Shown piece after piece: positions 48,578 through 61,148 of a stretch of DNA of 64,000 nucleotides (positions are counted from its first letter, which is position 1; every line of letters starts with the position of its first letter). The translations under genes were made by a program, and so were the position numbers. Source of the DNA: Ceratodon purpureus (lineage: Eukaryota; Streptophyta; Bryopsida; Pseudoditrichales; Ditrichaceae); the NCBI GenBank assembly GCA_014871385.1, contig CM026433.1, forward strand, positions 3,298,474 through 3,362,473. Direction: 5' to 3'. Under the pieces are notes generated by a model. That model was not told the DNA's origin and ran no database searches. It saw only the letters and a list, made by a program, of their open reading frames with translations.

Positions 48578-48628
48578 CACTAGTAGAAATCCTGTCTTTG
48601 AAGGAGGTACGTATATGACATTTTGTCC
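48578..48628 (+). repeat. CACTA terminal inverted repeat, right copy
   Basis: Begins CACTAGTAGAAATCCTGTCT and matches the complement of 6766-6816 with three mismatches in 51 bases. Confidence 0.9.
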
Positions 48629-50703
48629 ATTTCATGTCTTAAGTGACGGAGTAAATGACAGAGTGGGATTACAGAACTTTTCTGTGAGGGCTGCTCATAC
48701 GTGGCAAGCTCTCCTCGCTGGGCAGTGAATTTCGAGTTTCGACCTCTGAAGTCTTCCTCGACGAATCTACATATCTGATAATCTGTTCGAAACTCTACGA
48801 CCTCCGGAACTGAGATGTCCCAACTTCTGAAACTGAAAAATCTACGACTTCCTTGTTCGAACTTTTAGAATTCGTCACTCTACGTTGGTGGAACATGGCA
48901 TACGCCATACCCGGTTCAAAAGCAACGTATCGAAGTATATGTTCAGGTCTCCAAGATTGGATATGAACCGACGAATGATGTACCATTAAGTGCACAGAAT
49001 CTAGAACTGACCCGTCACAGGAAAAACGTGAAGGTGTTTCTAACGTGTTCAATTGCATTCGGGATGGATCTTTAAAACTCTCCTGGACATTATAGTCTCT
49101 CCACGGAGGATATTGTCTGGGTTTCAAGAGGCATACAAGTAAATGAACGATGAACACTTTGACTTCCGAGTATGTTTGGCGTAAAAAACATGATTTTGAT
49201 TGAAAGCACTACTGCAAACACTTACAACGATACCAAACCAGACAGAGGTATCTCAAGTTAGGACAGCAGCCGCTGCCTCAGAAAACAGAGAATCAAATTC
49301 AAACATCGCTATATTCTTCCCCGATAATTTTATGCACCTACTTCAGGAAGGCAATCCGGTTTTGCGGTACTCCAGACACTGTACGGAAATGTAACTCCCA
49401 AACTCCCGCAAAATTCACGCAACTTTGTAGAGGTAGAAAAGAACTCTATGGATTTGCCTTTACTTTGGGCTACCACTTTCGGGATTTTGTTATATTTCTC
49501 CTGCATCGTTTGGACACCCAAAAACATCAATCCATTATCGTTCGAGAACCTTGTGCAGGAACATTTCACCAAGCACTTTGAGTTTATTACAAAACAAGTT
49601 AAATTTACCGCAAAGCATGTGTACACACATTACTAGCTAGAGATCGTCAATGTCCTATGCATAATTTAATGTTCAGTCACATACATGTTTATATGTATTC
49701 AGTACTTGCATTGAGAAATCATGAAGACTGCACATAAAAAAAATAAAAATTGGCTAGTACCATAAATGTTTTGAAACAGAAGGCAACTACCCAACAAAAC
49801 TTTGCTGGATTAGCGAAATAAAATCAAAAGAACATTTTCCAAGTCATCATTACTTTCAAGCATAGCACTTCATTATACAAGACTCTAGTTACAGTAATGT
49901 GAAGGAATAAAATTTTTGAGGACTTACTTCTGTGTGGCATTGGATCTCGTACAAACAGTTACTGCTTCTGTTTTCCAGTGTTTTCGTTTAGTACACAACT
50001 AACAATGTAACTCTTTCCCAATGAGAAAACAAATCTTCCCACAACGACCAACTCACAATGCAATGACTACAGTCCATTCCAGGCCTTCTGTGCCACAACC
50101 ACAGCCATCACTGAAACAGTATATTGTAAGATCACCGCATCCCTAATCCAAACAGCCATCCACGTTGCTTAATATTATATCAATCCGGAATTCCTCATAC
50201 GCTCGCACATCTCCATGTAACAATTCGAACTCAGTTTCTACTCAAACCCATTTTATCTCAGTGCGGACTGAAATTCTACGTCAGCAACATCCAATGACTC
50301 AAACAATTCCTACTTCTGAAGCAACAACCGAAGAAACTAACCTGTATCTGGCATGTCGTGTGGAGACGAATCTCCAATGTTTCTGTATTTTTATCCGCAG
50401 TTCAGAAGCATTCACAACATAAATCACTGTACAAGTTCGAAATCAGATATTGCACCACCAACAGTATAGTATATGCATATTCTGTATCACAAATCTTGGA
50501 CAAATCCGAAGATGTATTCATGTACATCGGAAAACCAAGTTAACATTATATTCAGATCAGCCATAGCCAATCGACAAAACCATTTACAAACCAGCCGCAG
50601 ACTTTGAAGTCCCAAGCTCTTCCTCTAAAACCACTACTGAAAAAACTCACATTCAGTCTTTTAAAAAAACTCGCAACACAAACTACCAACAACAGAAGGA
50701 AGT
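48629..50703. other. CACTA 3' subterminal region, right copy
   Basis: Aligns with 4682-6765 of the left copy in inverse order. Open + strand segments (49200-49394 and 49448-49636) correspond to the antisense frame of the left copy, but here the frame is interrupted between them. No sense ORF. Confidence 0.5.
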
Positions 50704-51444
50704 TCAAGTGCGGTTGCTCTGTTCTGGTCTTGAGGTAGTCCACACCCTGGCCAACTCTATTATTGGTATGTAACAGTCCTCCCTAGTTACCTGTTCAACA
50801 GCCATGACATTCTCCAATTCTGCCTCAGACAGGCGAATCAAGTGCCGCAGACTTTCAGCTCTTCGATGTCCACGGTACCAACGGTTGAAGGCCCCCTCCT
50901 TCTCCCTCCTTGCTTTGATCACGTCATCGAGTTGCCGCCCCAGCCTCCTGTCAACATCTATGACTCCACGCCTGTAACGGGTGGGGGCAAACAACTGAAG
51001 GAGGTTATATAAGACATCAAGTTCATTCTCATATTCTTCCTGCGCATCATGAAGTGCTTCTCGAAACACCGGTTCATCTCTCTCTAACAATTGAAGCTCA
51101 AACTTCATGTTGCTCAGTTCCAGACGTACTACGAAGGTCCCAGTCTCGGCGTGCAAAAGCCTATCCACACTCTTCACCAATTCCTCCATGTCACTCAATC
51201 CTGTCTGTCTATGTTCAAAACCGAAATGAATTCTACGTTGCCAAGACTCCTGTAGCCGACTTCTGTAGTGAAAGAGATGAGAGGGAATGCACATGCATGG
51301 CAAGCTCAAGGAAGATGTGTGCACACTCACATTCTGCATTATGGCCGAAGTGGACTGGGAGTTCAAGCCGCGTGTCCACCTCATGCACTCATCATCTCCA
51401 GTTCTGAACATACTCTGCATGCATAGAAGACGTGAAAAGGTCAA
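50704..51444 (-). CDS. CACTA accessory coiled-coil-like protein, right copy
   Basis: An intact ORF of 246 codons, the same length as 3941-4681. Over the last 164 residues only two replacements (Gln to Arg in KAR(R/Q)EKEG, and Gln to Glu near the C-terminus) separate the copies, against about fifteen silent differences by eye. The N-terminal about 70 codons differ freely and include an acceptor-like CTACAG before GAAGTCGGCTAC, so the exon probably begins there or at the ATG of MEELVKSVDRL. No known domain. The silent-to-replacement ratio is the best evidence in the window that this is a real protein gene. Confidence 0.8.
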   Translation of the reverse strand: MTFSRLLCMQSMFRTGDDECMRWTRGLNSQSTSAIMQNVSVHTSSLSLPCMCIPSHLFHYRSRLQESWQRRIHFGFEHRQTGLSDMEELVKSVDRLLHAETGTFVVRLELSNMKFELQLLERDEPVFREALHDAQEEYENELDVLYNLLQLFAPTRYRRGVIDVDRRLGRQLDDVIKARREKEGAFNRWYRGHRRAESLRHLIRLSEAELENVMAVEQVTREDCYIPIIELARVWTTSRPEQSNRT

Positions 51445-52429
51445 GTCATTTCAATATAAACTGGAATGAACTACTGTCTCTTACAAGTAGACAGGGCAAT
51501 GTGTTGTTAATCAAAGCTGTCGAGCCGAAAATGAAGAAACGCTGAAGGTAGTGAGAAGTAGATCACCATTTTCCAATCTACGCCCCTCTTTAAAACTTAC
51601 GAACTGGGGCTTTATAATATACGTGCTAGAATCACTACTCCACGAAGAGAGTGCATACCGAATGAATTCAACCTTTAACACAATGATCATTACTACCCCA
51701 AAATCTACCCAGCTAAACCTGTTCGATATAAAAACAAGGGATGAAGTAGGCTGTACCTGGTAATGGATAGACATATTGCCGTTGTTTAATTTGGACGCCA
51801 TTCCCTTCTTCATCCGCGCGTGCTCCAATTTTTGGAACTTTTTAGTTATCACATATACGGAATACATAACCAACTCTGCATTGAACATGAACATGCTCCT
51901 TCGACCGCTAGTTCAGAATAAGTCAGAACCTTTCATTCGAGAATAAGGATTTTAGTGAACTCCCAAGGCTAGATACACAAATACAGAAATCAGAACCAAA
52001 GAGCATTCTGTAAAGTCTACACATATATTGGAAGCATCTTTCTATCTGTTCAGATGTTTATATGCAGTCCGCAGATGTAACGAGAAACAAAAGCAAATAC
52101 CTCCGAAGCCACTATCATACGCCTGGAGAGTAGCCTAATTTTCAACGAGTATGAGCAGGATCGTCAGACATTATATTTTCAGTTCCTATTCCTTGCATGC
52201 ATTTGGGAACAATCATCTACAGTTCCCTAATCATGCTCTCACATTGTCCATTATTTATAAAGAAATCAAGGTAGTTTATTTCAACATTGTTTCAACAAAA
52301 CTTCCAACAGCCCAGAATTCCGAACATTGCTACATGTGGAAGACAACGCTAATTCCAGATCTAAAAATATGTCTGAGTACAAATTTTTATACGCTTCTCC
52401 ACCGCAGCTATTGAGCTACCTATTTTCTA

Positions 52430-52740
52430 AACAGAAGAACTCCCCCAAAATTCACCCAACTTTGCAGGGGAAGAAACAAACTCTGTGAAATTGTCGTTAC
52501 TTTGGGCTTGCACTAACGGCCTGTTTGATTTATCCTACATTGTTTGGACACACAAGAACATCAGTCCATTATTGTTCGAGCAGCATGTGCAGAAACTTTT
52601 GTGCTAACACTTCTAGTTCATTAGTGAATGTGGAAAAGACACCGCGAAGCATCAGTACAGACACCACTAGCTAGAGAAGAATCAATGTCATATGCGTAGT
52701 TTACTGTTTAGTCACCTGCATATTCATATGTACTGACTGG
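52430..52740 (+). repeat. Internal CACTA repeat module, right copy
   Basis: Counterpart of 2640-2960 in the left copy and related to 49435-49690 in the same element. It shares the wording CATTGTTTGGACACACAAGA with CATCGTTTGGACACCCAAAA. It may be a duplicated exon of an antisense gene; the frame is not intact here. Confidence 0.5.
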
Positions 52741-52818
52741 ACTGTGATTTAATAAAAACGGTTACTAAAATGAAAATTTCTTTATTTCTTACCTTGACAG
52801 CGGAGTCTCCATGTTGAT

Positions 52819-53520
52819 TCACTTCAGCGTCCGATCTTCACTACCTTCCTGGTTATTTTTCTTCCTCTGAACCTCAATATACCGATTGTGTTTTAGTCTC
52901 CATAATTTCATGCACTCCGCCAATGGATACGGCATATCCATATGTTCATTCCATATTGTATCCAGATTCTCGGACGGATCAAATTCGCTTTCTTCAGCCT
53001 CTGTCTGGCAAATGAACTCGTCCTCCGTTAATTTAATCAATCCTAACTCCGGGTTGTTGTCAACTTCTGCACAGTGTTGGCGATACCTCTTAGTCCCCTC
53101 ACTTACATATCCAAATCCAACCCCCGACGCTTCTCCTTCCTCGTCTCCATCGGACACTGGGTGCTTACGAAATATGTCGTTAAAAGTCCTCCGATTGCTC
53201 CACTTACCATCCCATCCCACCTGGCGCGTGTAACGTTCCCAATCATCGCAGCTGTCCTCCGGAGCAGTAGGTGTATATGCAGATGAACGATATGCTGCGG
53301 GCACCCCACTCTGTTCAGAATCAGAACCTTCTGCCTGACGAAGAGTACGCGGTCGCTTGGAAACATTCTGGTGATCCTCGGTTGTGCCAGGCAGCGGTTC
53401 TCCACTCTCATCTGCATAAGGTAATTCCGAGGACGTCCTTTTAGAAACAGATTCGATTTCCACTTCACCTCCGACATTCTGAACGCTAGCTTCGCCTGCG
53501 CCTTCTCCGTGAGTGTCCAT
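52819..53520 (-). CDS. CACTA accessory protein, 233 aa, right copy
   Basis: An intact ORF matching 1869-2570 at exactly 233 residues. Here the frame stays open further upstream (to 53643), but the left copy is closed there, so the ATG at 53520 (MDTHGEGAGEASVQ) is preferred. The C-terminal half (YTRQVGWDGKWSNRRTFND, FICQTEAEESEFDPSENLD, ECMKLWRLKHNRYIEVQRK) is well conserved. The N-terminal half varies and is rich in Ser, Glu and Gly. Function unknown; no domain recognised. Confidence 0.72.
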   Translation of the reverse strand: MDTHGEGAGEASVQNVGGEVEIESVSKRTSSELPYADESGEPLPGTTEDHQNVSKRPRTLRQAEGSDSEQSGVPAAYRSSAYTPTAPEDSCDDWERYTRQVGWDGKWSNRRTFNDIFRKHPVSDGDEEGEASGVGFGYVSEGTKRYRQHCAEVDNNPELGLIKLTEDEFICQTEAEESEFDPSENLDTIWNEHMDMPYPLAECMKLWRLKHNRYIEVQRKKNNQEGSEDRTLK

Positions 53521-54879
53521 TCGACCTTCAAGTACGTTATCGTGCAGCCTGCGGGCACATTCATCAAGCACAAAACTCCACAAAGAAAGCCAGTAGATCA
53601 CGTTAGAAATGTGCCAGAGCACAGTCATTCCATTCATATACACTCGGTTGGATTACTATGCCATCACAGAAGAAGATTTTTTCTGTAAAAGTTGCTTAGA
53701 TTTTTTCACAATGTAGTCGTATGCGTGTGTGGACCTGTTACATTAGAACACATGGTACACACGGTTTAAACCAATGCAATGTCACAGTAGACTTCACATA
53801 ACATACACTCTTTTGATCTGGACTAGACTGAACACATTGTTTCGCAACACAAGACGGCCAGACAGATTGAGCATGCAATTCCATTTAACAGCGTTCTTTA
53901 CAAAGGAGACAAAACTCTCAACCACTAATAGTTTCTAGAAGATGACTCACAGTATTGGATATGCCTTAATTCCACTCACATATAAAGAATAGTGAGAAAT
54001 CATCTCATTCAAAGCAAACTGGTCGCTCACCTCGGTTACAAATGGTTGAACAGTTGTTCGTCCATATCACATTGCCTGCATTTACTTCCGACAAATCTAC
54101 ACGTTATCGCATTATGTCAATGGTTTTCTCAAAATGATCTCAGTATACAAATCAGAAAAATTTAAACATTCACGTTAATGCAGGCGGTAGAAGTATTACT
54201 GTACTAATGTCTTCGCTACAAGATATGCCGGTAATAAGTGGCTTCCATTTCAAAACATATCCTCACAAACAAACTTGGATGAACAGTCAAGAACTGTCAT
54301 ATTTTCGGACATCCCGCATCACGATTCTAACATGTCCACCTCTAATCTAGGTCACATTATGCCAGAAGAAGAAAATATAAGTGAGATACTATAAGTAAGA
54401 AGCACCTGTAACAAAGTAAGACAGGGGAAATCCTCAATCCTAATGCTAAGTAACAGAGCTACTTAATCAACAGTAAACTAAGTAAGCTCAGAAATCCGCT
54501 TCAAGGAATCCAGATTACTCTGCATAAAGCCTAGTCAGACTTCTACGACTGAAGAAAATCCCCAAGAGCAGACTAAAAGATCTCTGCGGCTCAGGAAGGG
54601 CCGTTCATCTGAACTAAAAGACTACTAAATTGAGACCACCATCTAAGCAAAGAAAAATCCAACATACAATAAGTCGTCTTACGTACGATAGTCCTGAACT
54701 TGAAGTCTTGATGTTCGGAAAGTAAGTGAGTCCGATGTCTAATGAAACCGAAAGAAAGCTCTTGTAACAAATTTGGTGAAGATGTACATGACAGAAAAGA
54801 GCAATCACAACCTGAAACAGGGGATCGTTGTTCTTGGAAGTAAGTGGTTGATCGAAAAGACAGCTCTTCACATATGTCT
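53521..54879. other. CACTA non-coding stretch, right copy
   Basis: Counterpart of 121-1868, lacking the about 390 bp present in the left copy. No conserved ORF. Confidence 0.55.
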
Positions 54880-55389
54880 CTAAATGCATTTCTCGGTGAA
54901 ATTCTCCCAAATGAACTTCCGAAACTCTGCACGGGACATACCCTTGGGTTCAGTAAGAAGGCGAGATTGCTCATCGATCCCCAGAGCTTGCACAGTCTGT
55001 GTACTTCCGGGTCCACCTCCCTCCAGTGTATTTGAAGCCGTCTGCTTCACTTCGACCTTCAGCTCCTCTTCCTCGAGAGTAATCGGAAGTGCACGGCAGC
55101 ATCCTTCTTGTCCAACACGTTGGGGAAGACCGTGTGCGTATTGAGCGAAAGTGATTCCCGAAATATGTCCAAGAGAAACGATCTCCTGATAACATTGATC
55201 TGTCCAGCGGTTCTCTTTCGCACTTGCAAGGAGATTGCCAAGGGCGGGTGTGTCTGGAAACTGCTGCACTCTTGTATCTTGTCTCCAATGGATACAAGCG
55301 AGCCAGCCAAGCAACGCTGCTTTGATCGCCGGATTCCCTCCGGCCCAATCTGCGTGTGCTTTTCCTTTCTTCATGCCTGTACCCGCCAT
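54880..55389 (-). CDS. CACTA accessory protein, 169 aa
   Basis: An ORF of 169 residues from the ATG at 55389 (MAGTGMKKGKAHADWAGGNP). The frame is open further upstream, but the Lys/Gly-rich start and the loss of sense-like sequence before it favour this ATG; an upstream exon is possible. Features include AALLGWLACIHWRQDTRVQQ, an acidic patch (LEEEELKVEVKQ) and the C-terminal GMSRAEFRKFIWENFTEK. Its last 39 residues are also present at the left edge of the window in the other copy, nearly unchanged. No domain recognised. Confidence 0.6.
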   Translation of the reverse strand: MAGTGMKKGKAHADWAGGNPAIKAALLGWLACIHWRQDTRVQQFPDTPALGNLLASAKENRWTDQCYQEIVSLGHISGITFAQYAHGLPQRVGQEGCCRALPITLEEEELKVEVKQTASNTLEGGGPGSTQTVQALGIDEQSRLLTEPKGMSRAEFRKFIWENFTEKCI

Positions 55390-56519
55390 CTCGCAGCTTG
55401 AGCAATTGGATCCTCGTATTCGTACTCTAGAGAAGAAGAGCACTCCCAGAAGTATATTGTGAAACCATAGATGAGTACCAAGCGTGAGGAACCTGCACAA
55501 AACCACCAACACCAAAAGCCAAAGAAGCAACCTTGCCTGGTATATAACTAAGTAGAAGATGTACGGATTATGAAGATCAAAATCTGATCGAGACTTAATT
55601 GCAACTATCATGAAACTATGATTGCTCCTATCTAAATTGCCGTAGACTTCAGTACAACTCCATCCAAATGTACGTCCTGTGACATACATACTGACACTCT
55701 GGTAATTAAGTTGAGTTAGACAACTATGTGAGTGAATAATGACAACCCTTAACTGTGTATTCACATGATTAGATATAGACGAAGGTGAAATCATATGACT
55801 CAATCATGAAGACCCAATGACACCTCAGCGAGGTAATTATATGAGGGTTAGGATTTTCCATGATAAGGGTCTCTGTTTCTTATCCAGCAGCATCCAGGCG
55901 ACAACATGCTAATAAACGAACACTTCTCAAATTTAAAAACTTAACATGCTACCTTTTGGAGTAGCAAGATAGACTCTGAGAAATGTGTTTGAATTCACTA
56001 AAGTTGTTAAGTAATATGCACACAACCGACTGAGACACCATCCAACACATCCAATTAATTGTCAAGTCCACATATGTTTTCAAGTTGATGTAGAAACTTA
56101 AACTGCGTATTGCCGTTGCTAGAACTTTTACAGTAGATAGTTTGGTTCCGTAGGTACTTTGAAAATCTACATGCAGCACCTAATCATACTTGGAATTCTG
56201 TTCAGAAATCTATGACTTAACATAAGCAAACTCCGTTTACAGTCCGACAGATCGTGGAAAAAAATAAAAACTTCCATATTTACATATTTAACTCCTAATC
56301 TGCCGAGGTCCTGGTTGTCATGTCAGGTGACTTAGAAAACATTCCTGCCAATCCAACACCAAGTGCACCAAGTCAAAATAAAAAACAGAAAAAAATAAAA
56401 AATAAACTGTACCTTTCCTGGCATGTTACAATACATCGACAGAACTCAGAAAGATAATCATGCAAATTTCAAAGCTTACCAAAGATCTCCGAAGTGGTAC
56501 TGGAAAGGCGATCTCCTGA
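55390..56519. other. CACTA spacer between accessory ORFs
   Basis: About 1.1 kb without a recognisable ORF. It may be intronic if the flanking ORFs belong to one transcript. Confidence 0.45.
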
Positions 56520-57722
56520 CTACAGTTTCTTCTTCCCCTTGTCCTTTGTGTTCGCCTCTTTGTCAACATCCATGTCAGTGTCATAGTCATCGTCAGGAGG
56601 AGAATCCAGGTCCTCTACTGAAGACAGGATCATCATGATATTGGAAGTTGCGTATTTAGGAGGCTCCACGACATTGCAACCTTTGAATTTTTTCTCCTTC
56701 GGCATGTCGTCGTCCCCATCGTATGCGAGACCAACTTCTACTGCCCACCTTTCGACATCCTTGACTCCGTCTACAGGTAAACCATTCTGATATTCCCACT
56801 TCTGCAAAGGGGTATAGGGATCATCGCCTGATGCACTGCGAGAGCTGCCTCCGTCAATGCGGTGTAGAGTTTCAGAAGCCGCTCTTCGCACCCGTTTGCG
56901 TGGCTTCACTCCTTTGCCGCCTCTCTCTCCTTTAGATTCCTTGTCTTCGGGCTTGGAAATCTCAGTTTCATTCTGGGTAGGAATGGGTGGCACGTTATCG
57001 TCAGTGACAGTTGTGCTCTTTCCACGAACAACTGCTCGGCACATTCCCCGGCAGTCCTTGTGAAATACTCCTTCAGCTGTGTTCCTCCCAATTTTCGTGA
57101 GAAGATTCTTGTTCAACCCATCTGCGAGGTAAATACCAAATCCAAGCTTGCCCGCAGACTCGGAGGGCTTCTTTCCTTTTCTGTCCTCGTTGTATTGCCA
57201 CGAGATACTCTCGACAATTCTCGTATACTTCGCTGAACCCCCTACAGCACGAACATCAACTTCTCCAATTTTAATATTGACGTCAGCGCTGTCGACTTCA
57301 GCTCCATCAGCGTGAGGTTTATCGTCTCTCCCCAACACTGGCTCCGTCGATTCATGTTTCTGCGCTGTCGATTGCAATGCCCCTCCTTTTGAAACAGGCA
57401 GCGAATTAGTACCAAGCGCGACAGAGTATGATACTACACAAATGAGTAATATTCAGGTAATACAATTATCGTAAAAGTACTTAAATTATAGCTGCAATTG
57501 TTAGAAGGCACCCTTTTCAGAGTTTCAAATCCTTATAAGACCTTACCCCGTTCAAGTACAAAATCCCTTAATAGTTCAATATGACATTGTTGTCTAATTC
57601 AATAAATCCACATTGCAGACAAGAGTACCTGAGGAAAGGCTCGAGGAGCTGTCATCGGAGGACATAGAAGTTGTCGAAGTCAATGCGGCCTTGTCCACCA
57701 ATACCTGCTTCTTGGATTCCAT
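56520..57722 (-). CDS. CACTA accessory nuclear protein candidate, 2 exons, 319 aa
   Basis: The predicted CDS is complement(join(56520..57385, 57629..57722)) with GT/AG ends and matching phase. Exon 1 encodes MESKKQVLVDKAALTSTTSM and a Ser-rich run. Exon 2 continues GGALQSTAQKHESTEP. A patterned middle follows (KYTRIVESISWQYNEDRKG, KLGFGIYLADGLNKNLLTK, HKDCRGMCRAVVRGKSTTV), then a basic stretch like a nuclear localisation signal (KPRKRVRRA), DPYTPLQKWEYQNGLPVDG, and an acidic C-terminus ending in a Lys run. It might be the element's TNPA-like DNA-binding partner, but no known fold is recognised. No counterpart is visible in the left copy because the window ends. Confidence 0.65.
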
Positions 57723-58469
57723 CGCTGCAAAATGATCGCCCAGAAGTGCTACAAAAACCACACCTTCAAAGACGGATTACAATACGTATTTTAAGTTCAT
57801 AACATGTGCCCTGTTCTACCTCTAACTCTCAAATCTCTCTAAGAACTGCAGCAACTATTACTGTAATCTTGTATTACTGTCAACTGCACTTGCCTACTAC
57901 TGCGTCTGAACATCCTTCGGGTTCGGAAACCTCGTGGTCATACGTGGTACAACGTAAGCAGGATCACTGAAAATCGACAAGGAAACAATCTAAGCGCACA
58001 CTCAATTGAAGGAGGATTTTCTCTGATCTAGCGCTTTCCCTCTGTCTTTGACATCAACGCCAATGATTTCTAAACTAGCTCGTTCATGCGTAAACTCATG
58101 GGGACTGGACAAGAAGCATCACTCTAGGACCGTCGGTTCGGTTACAACTGCAGTGTAGGAATACAATGTGAACCAGGGAATTAGAATCGATGACACCATG
58201 ACCATGTTGCACTCGCTACTTTGATGCGACATAGAAACCAGAAGAAGTTGATCCTGAAACAGCCCTAAATTACAATGGGACGCACCTTCGTGGTTCGGGA
58301 AACTAGTTCTACGAGAACAGCGACAACAGCAATACAAACTGAGCACCGGAATCAGCCTAAACTGTCGCACAAAACATAGGAACCACAGCAAACAAAGTGA
58401 GAGAACAAAAGACTGTTGAACCTGGAAAACAGTGTGGCGTACCTCATATGCTTCCAGTGGAACCCCAAA
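57723..58469. other. CACTA spacer
   Basis: Upstream of the 319-residue ORF; no gene recognised. Possibly promoter or 5' UTR. Confidence 0.45.
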
Positions 58470-59138
58470 AATTTAAAGAAAACGTAGATGTCTGAGATCT
58501 AAACAGATGTAACCAGCAGCTACATTATGTGTACATAGGTCTACAACATCTAACCGATAATGAAGATACTCATAAAATCAGTACGTTTCGAAGATAATGA
58601 GCACTCCAAACCAGATCATCAGAATCGTTGGCCATCATATCCTAGGGGGGTACATCCTAATAAAGTGGGCTGATTAGACAAATCAAGGTTGAGTGGAGTA
58701 CTGAGTTTGTGGGCGCCATGATTCAGAAATCCATCGCGTCTCATCCATGATCCAGTCCTGTCCAGCATTCATCAAATGAATAACTTTTTCATCCTCAAAC
58801 AGAAATTTAAAGAAAACGTAGATGTGTGAGTTCTAAACAGCTGTAACCAGAAGCTACATTATGTGTACATAGGTCTACAACATCTAGCCGATAATGAAGA
58901 TACTCATAAAATCAGTAAATTTCGAAGATAATGAGCACTCAAAACCAGATCATCAGAATCGTTAGCCATCTTATCCTAGGGGGTACATCCAAATAAAGTG
59001 AGATGATTAGATAAATTAAGGTTGAGTGGAGTCGTGAGACGTCTACTCCGTTTGTGGGCGCCAGGATTCTGAAATCCATCGCATCCCATCCATGATTCAG
59101 TCCTGTCCAGCAGTCATCAAATGAATAACCTTTTTATT
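58470..59138. repeat. 333-bp tandem duplication inside the CACTA element
   Basis: Two adjacent units (about 58470-58802 and 58803-59138) share long near-identical runs such as ATTATGTGTACATAGGTCTA and AGATCATCAGAATCGTT, with roughly one difference per 15 bases. An (AT)n/T-run tract follows near 59135-59175. Non-coding. Confidence 0.88.
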
Positions 59139-61148
59139 TTTTATTTATTTATATATATATATTTTTTTTTTTGAAGCAAAATGAAAAACTTCTTCATCCA
59201 TAAACTGAAATTACTGCTCATTCATCCTCCAATTATGAAAATAGTAAGGCCATACCTCATTAACGCCCATCTCGTGTTAAATTGTTGTGAACCTATCATC
59301 CCAGGGTACGATGTACTCGTTGACACACGTATTAGTATAACATTTTTATTAGCGTCTGCATGTTAACAATGCAGATAACAAAGCACGAGTGTAGTAACGA
59401 ATAACACTATTACTTCCCACACAAACAGACGGCTTCCATGATATCGCTTCTCAGGAGTAAGGAGCACAATACGATCGATAAAAGTAAACGAATTATCATT
59501 GCACAATCGTTTCTTCTCAATCTGGGACTCCTCCATTCAAACTGAAAAACGGAGCAACAACGTATACTTACCCATAGAATTACGAATATAGGGTAAATAA
59601 AAATTCAAAACTAAACTTCAGGAGTAATTCGGGGCTGTATCCCGAAGATTCGCAGACTCTCACACTCTCAGATTTGCCCAGACTGTACGACAACAAAGCA
59701 CGTACCAAGAGGACTTTACATCCTTCGATGTCGGTATGTTCTACCTGTGCATCTTACCATATCTGCAGACACAACATTAATCATATGTGAAAACAGAAAA
59801 TTATGAATCCATGCTAAAATTTTAATTAATTTACTTCACTTATACGTCTGAAGTGAATTGATGGTTTTCAGAATTTAACAAATGACAGTCCAATACATTC
59901 TGCGTATTGCAAATTATAGACAGAATATCCTTACGTTTTCCTTCATTTTCGATTACAGTGATGAATAATGATTTACCAATCACAAATAAGGACCACTGTT
60001 CATGTTTCCAGGTTCAGAAATTCACTATCACATACTGGACATACAAAATATTTTAAGCATTAATGCGCTGCCAGCTTCATTTCACTGTGTCAATACGAGA
60101 AATCTTATATAGGGCACCTCGATTCAAATTTCACGTGGTTTCCAATATAAAATAAAAATTAGAAATAGATTAGATTTAACATGAAACGCTATATGTAAAA
60201 AAAAACATCTCTTCAAACACAATCATTTTGTTCAATGAAAGTACTCTACAAACAGGAAACTTATTTATAAATAAAAATATCTGATGCGTACAACCACACT
60301 GATCTGCAAACAGCATTACTTCAGAGTTCTTCGAAGTCGTACCTGGCATCCTAGCGAAATATGTTCACCTTCTCTGAATGATGTAGTTGTCGAATAGTCA
60401 TCGGTAGATGTCTGACTGGTACAATAACAACTGAGTAGCACCGGGCACCAACAATACCAGAAATGATGGGGCAACAAATAATGAGACATTCCTTTTGCAA
60501 CTTTCCGATCCCCTGCGTAACAAATAATTTAATTCTACTAGACTTCACTAGACATACCAACGATTAGTCGACTGTACCAAGCTCATTACAAATTGAAACA
60601 CATACACACATCCCGATTTCAAAGCTTATATAGGAAAAAAAAAATTCATGACAACAATATGTTTGAGGAGAGATTTCAAACAGAATAAGGGCCAAACTCA
60701 AAGTCCCCTGCACCATCTCCCCATCGAACTTGAACAGACTTTGTTATACATGAAATAATAGTGGTTCCTTTATGTACATAACAACAGCCCCCATCTAGAA
60801 AATTACAGACTGCCTTCCCGGTATTCCATTAACAAAGCCGTGTCAAGCTAGATTCTCCTGACCTGCAATACAATTATCGTGAAATACTCAAACTTATTAG
60901 ACATAAAGTGTGACAATCTTATACCCGACATGGACTTCAACTTCTAACGAATCAGGATTACTGTGTGTTCTACTGAACAGTCCGACACATACGTGTTATA
61001 CAAAGAAGATAAGCAGTGATTTAGTGTCGTGGTCTATACTGAATGAACAGTGCTTTTAACCTACAACATATGAATTATTAAAGAATAACAAAGTGATCGG
61101 ACCTCGCGTATGTGGATACAGGATAGGCGTTGTAAACTTACCCGTTTT
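59139..61148. other. CACTA spacer downstream of the transposase exons
   Basis: About 2 kb, AT-rich, with only short unconserved ORFs. No gene recognised. Confidence 0.5.

Noticed and set aside
53521-53643. Upstream extension of the 233-residue ORF in the right CACTA copy
   Set aside because: The matching frame is closed in the left copy, so it is probably not coding.
55390-55803. N-terminal extension of the 169-residue CACTA ORF
   Set aside because: Open by frame only; hydrophobic and irregular, and the ATG at 55389 gives a more typical start.
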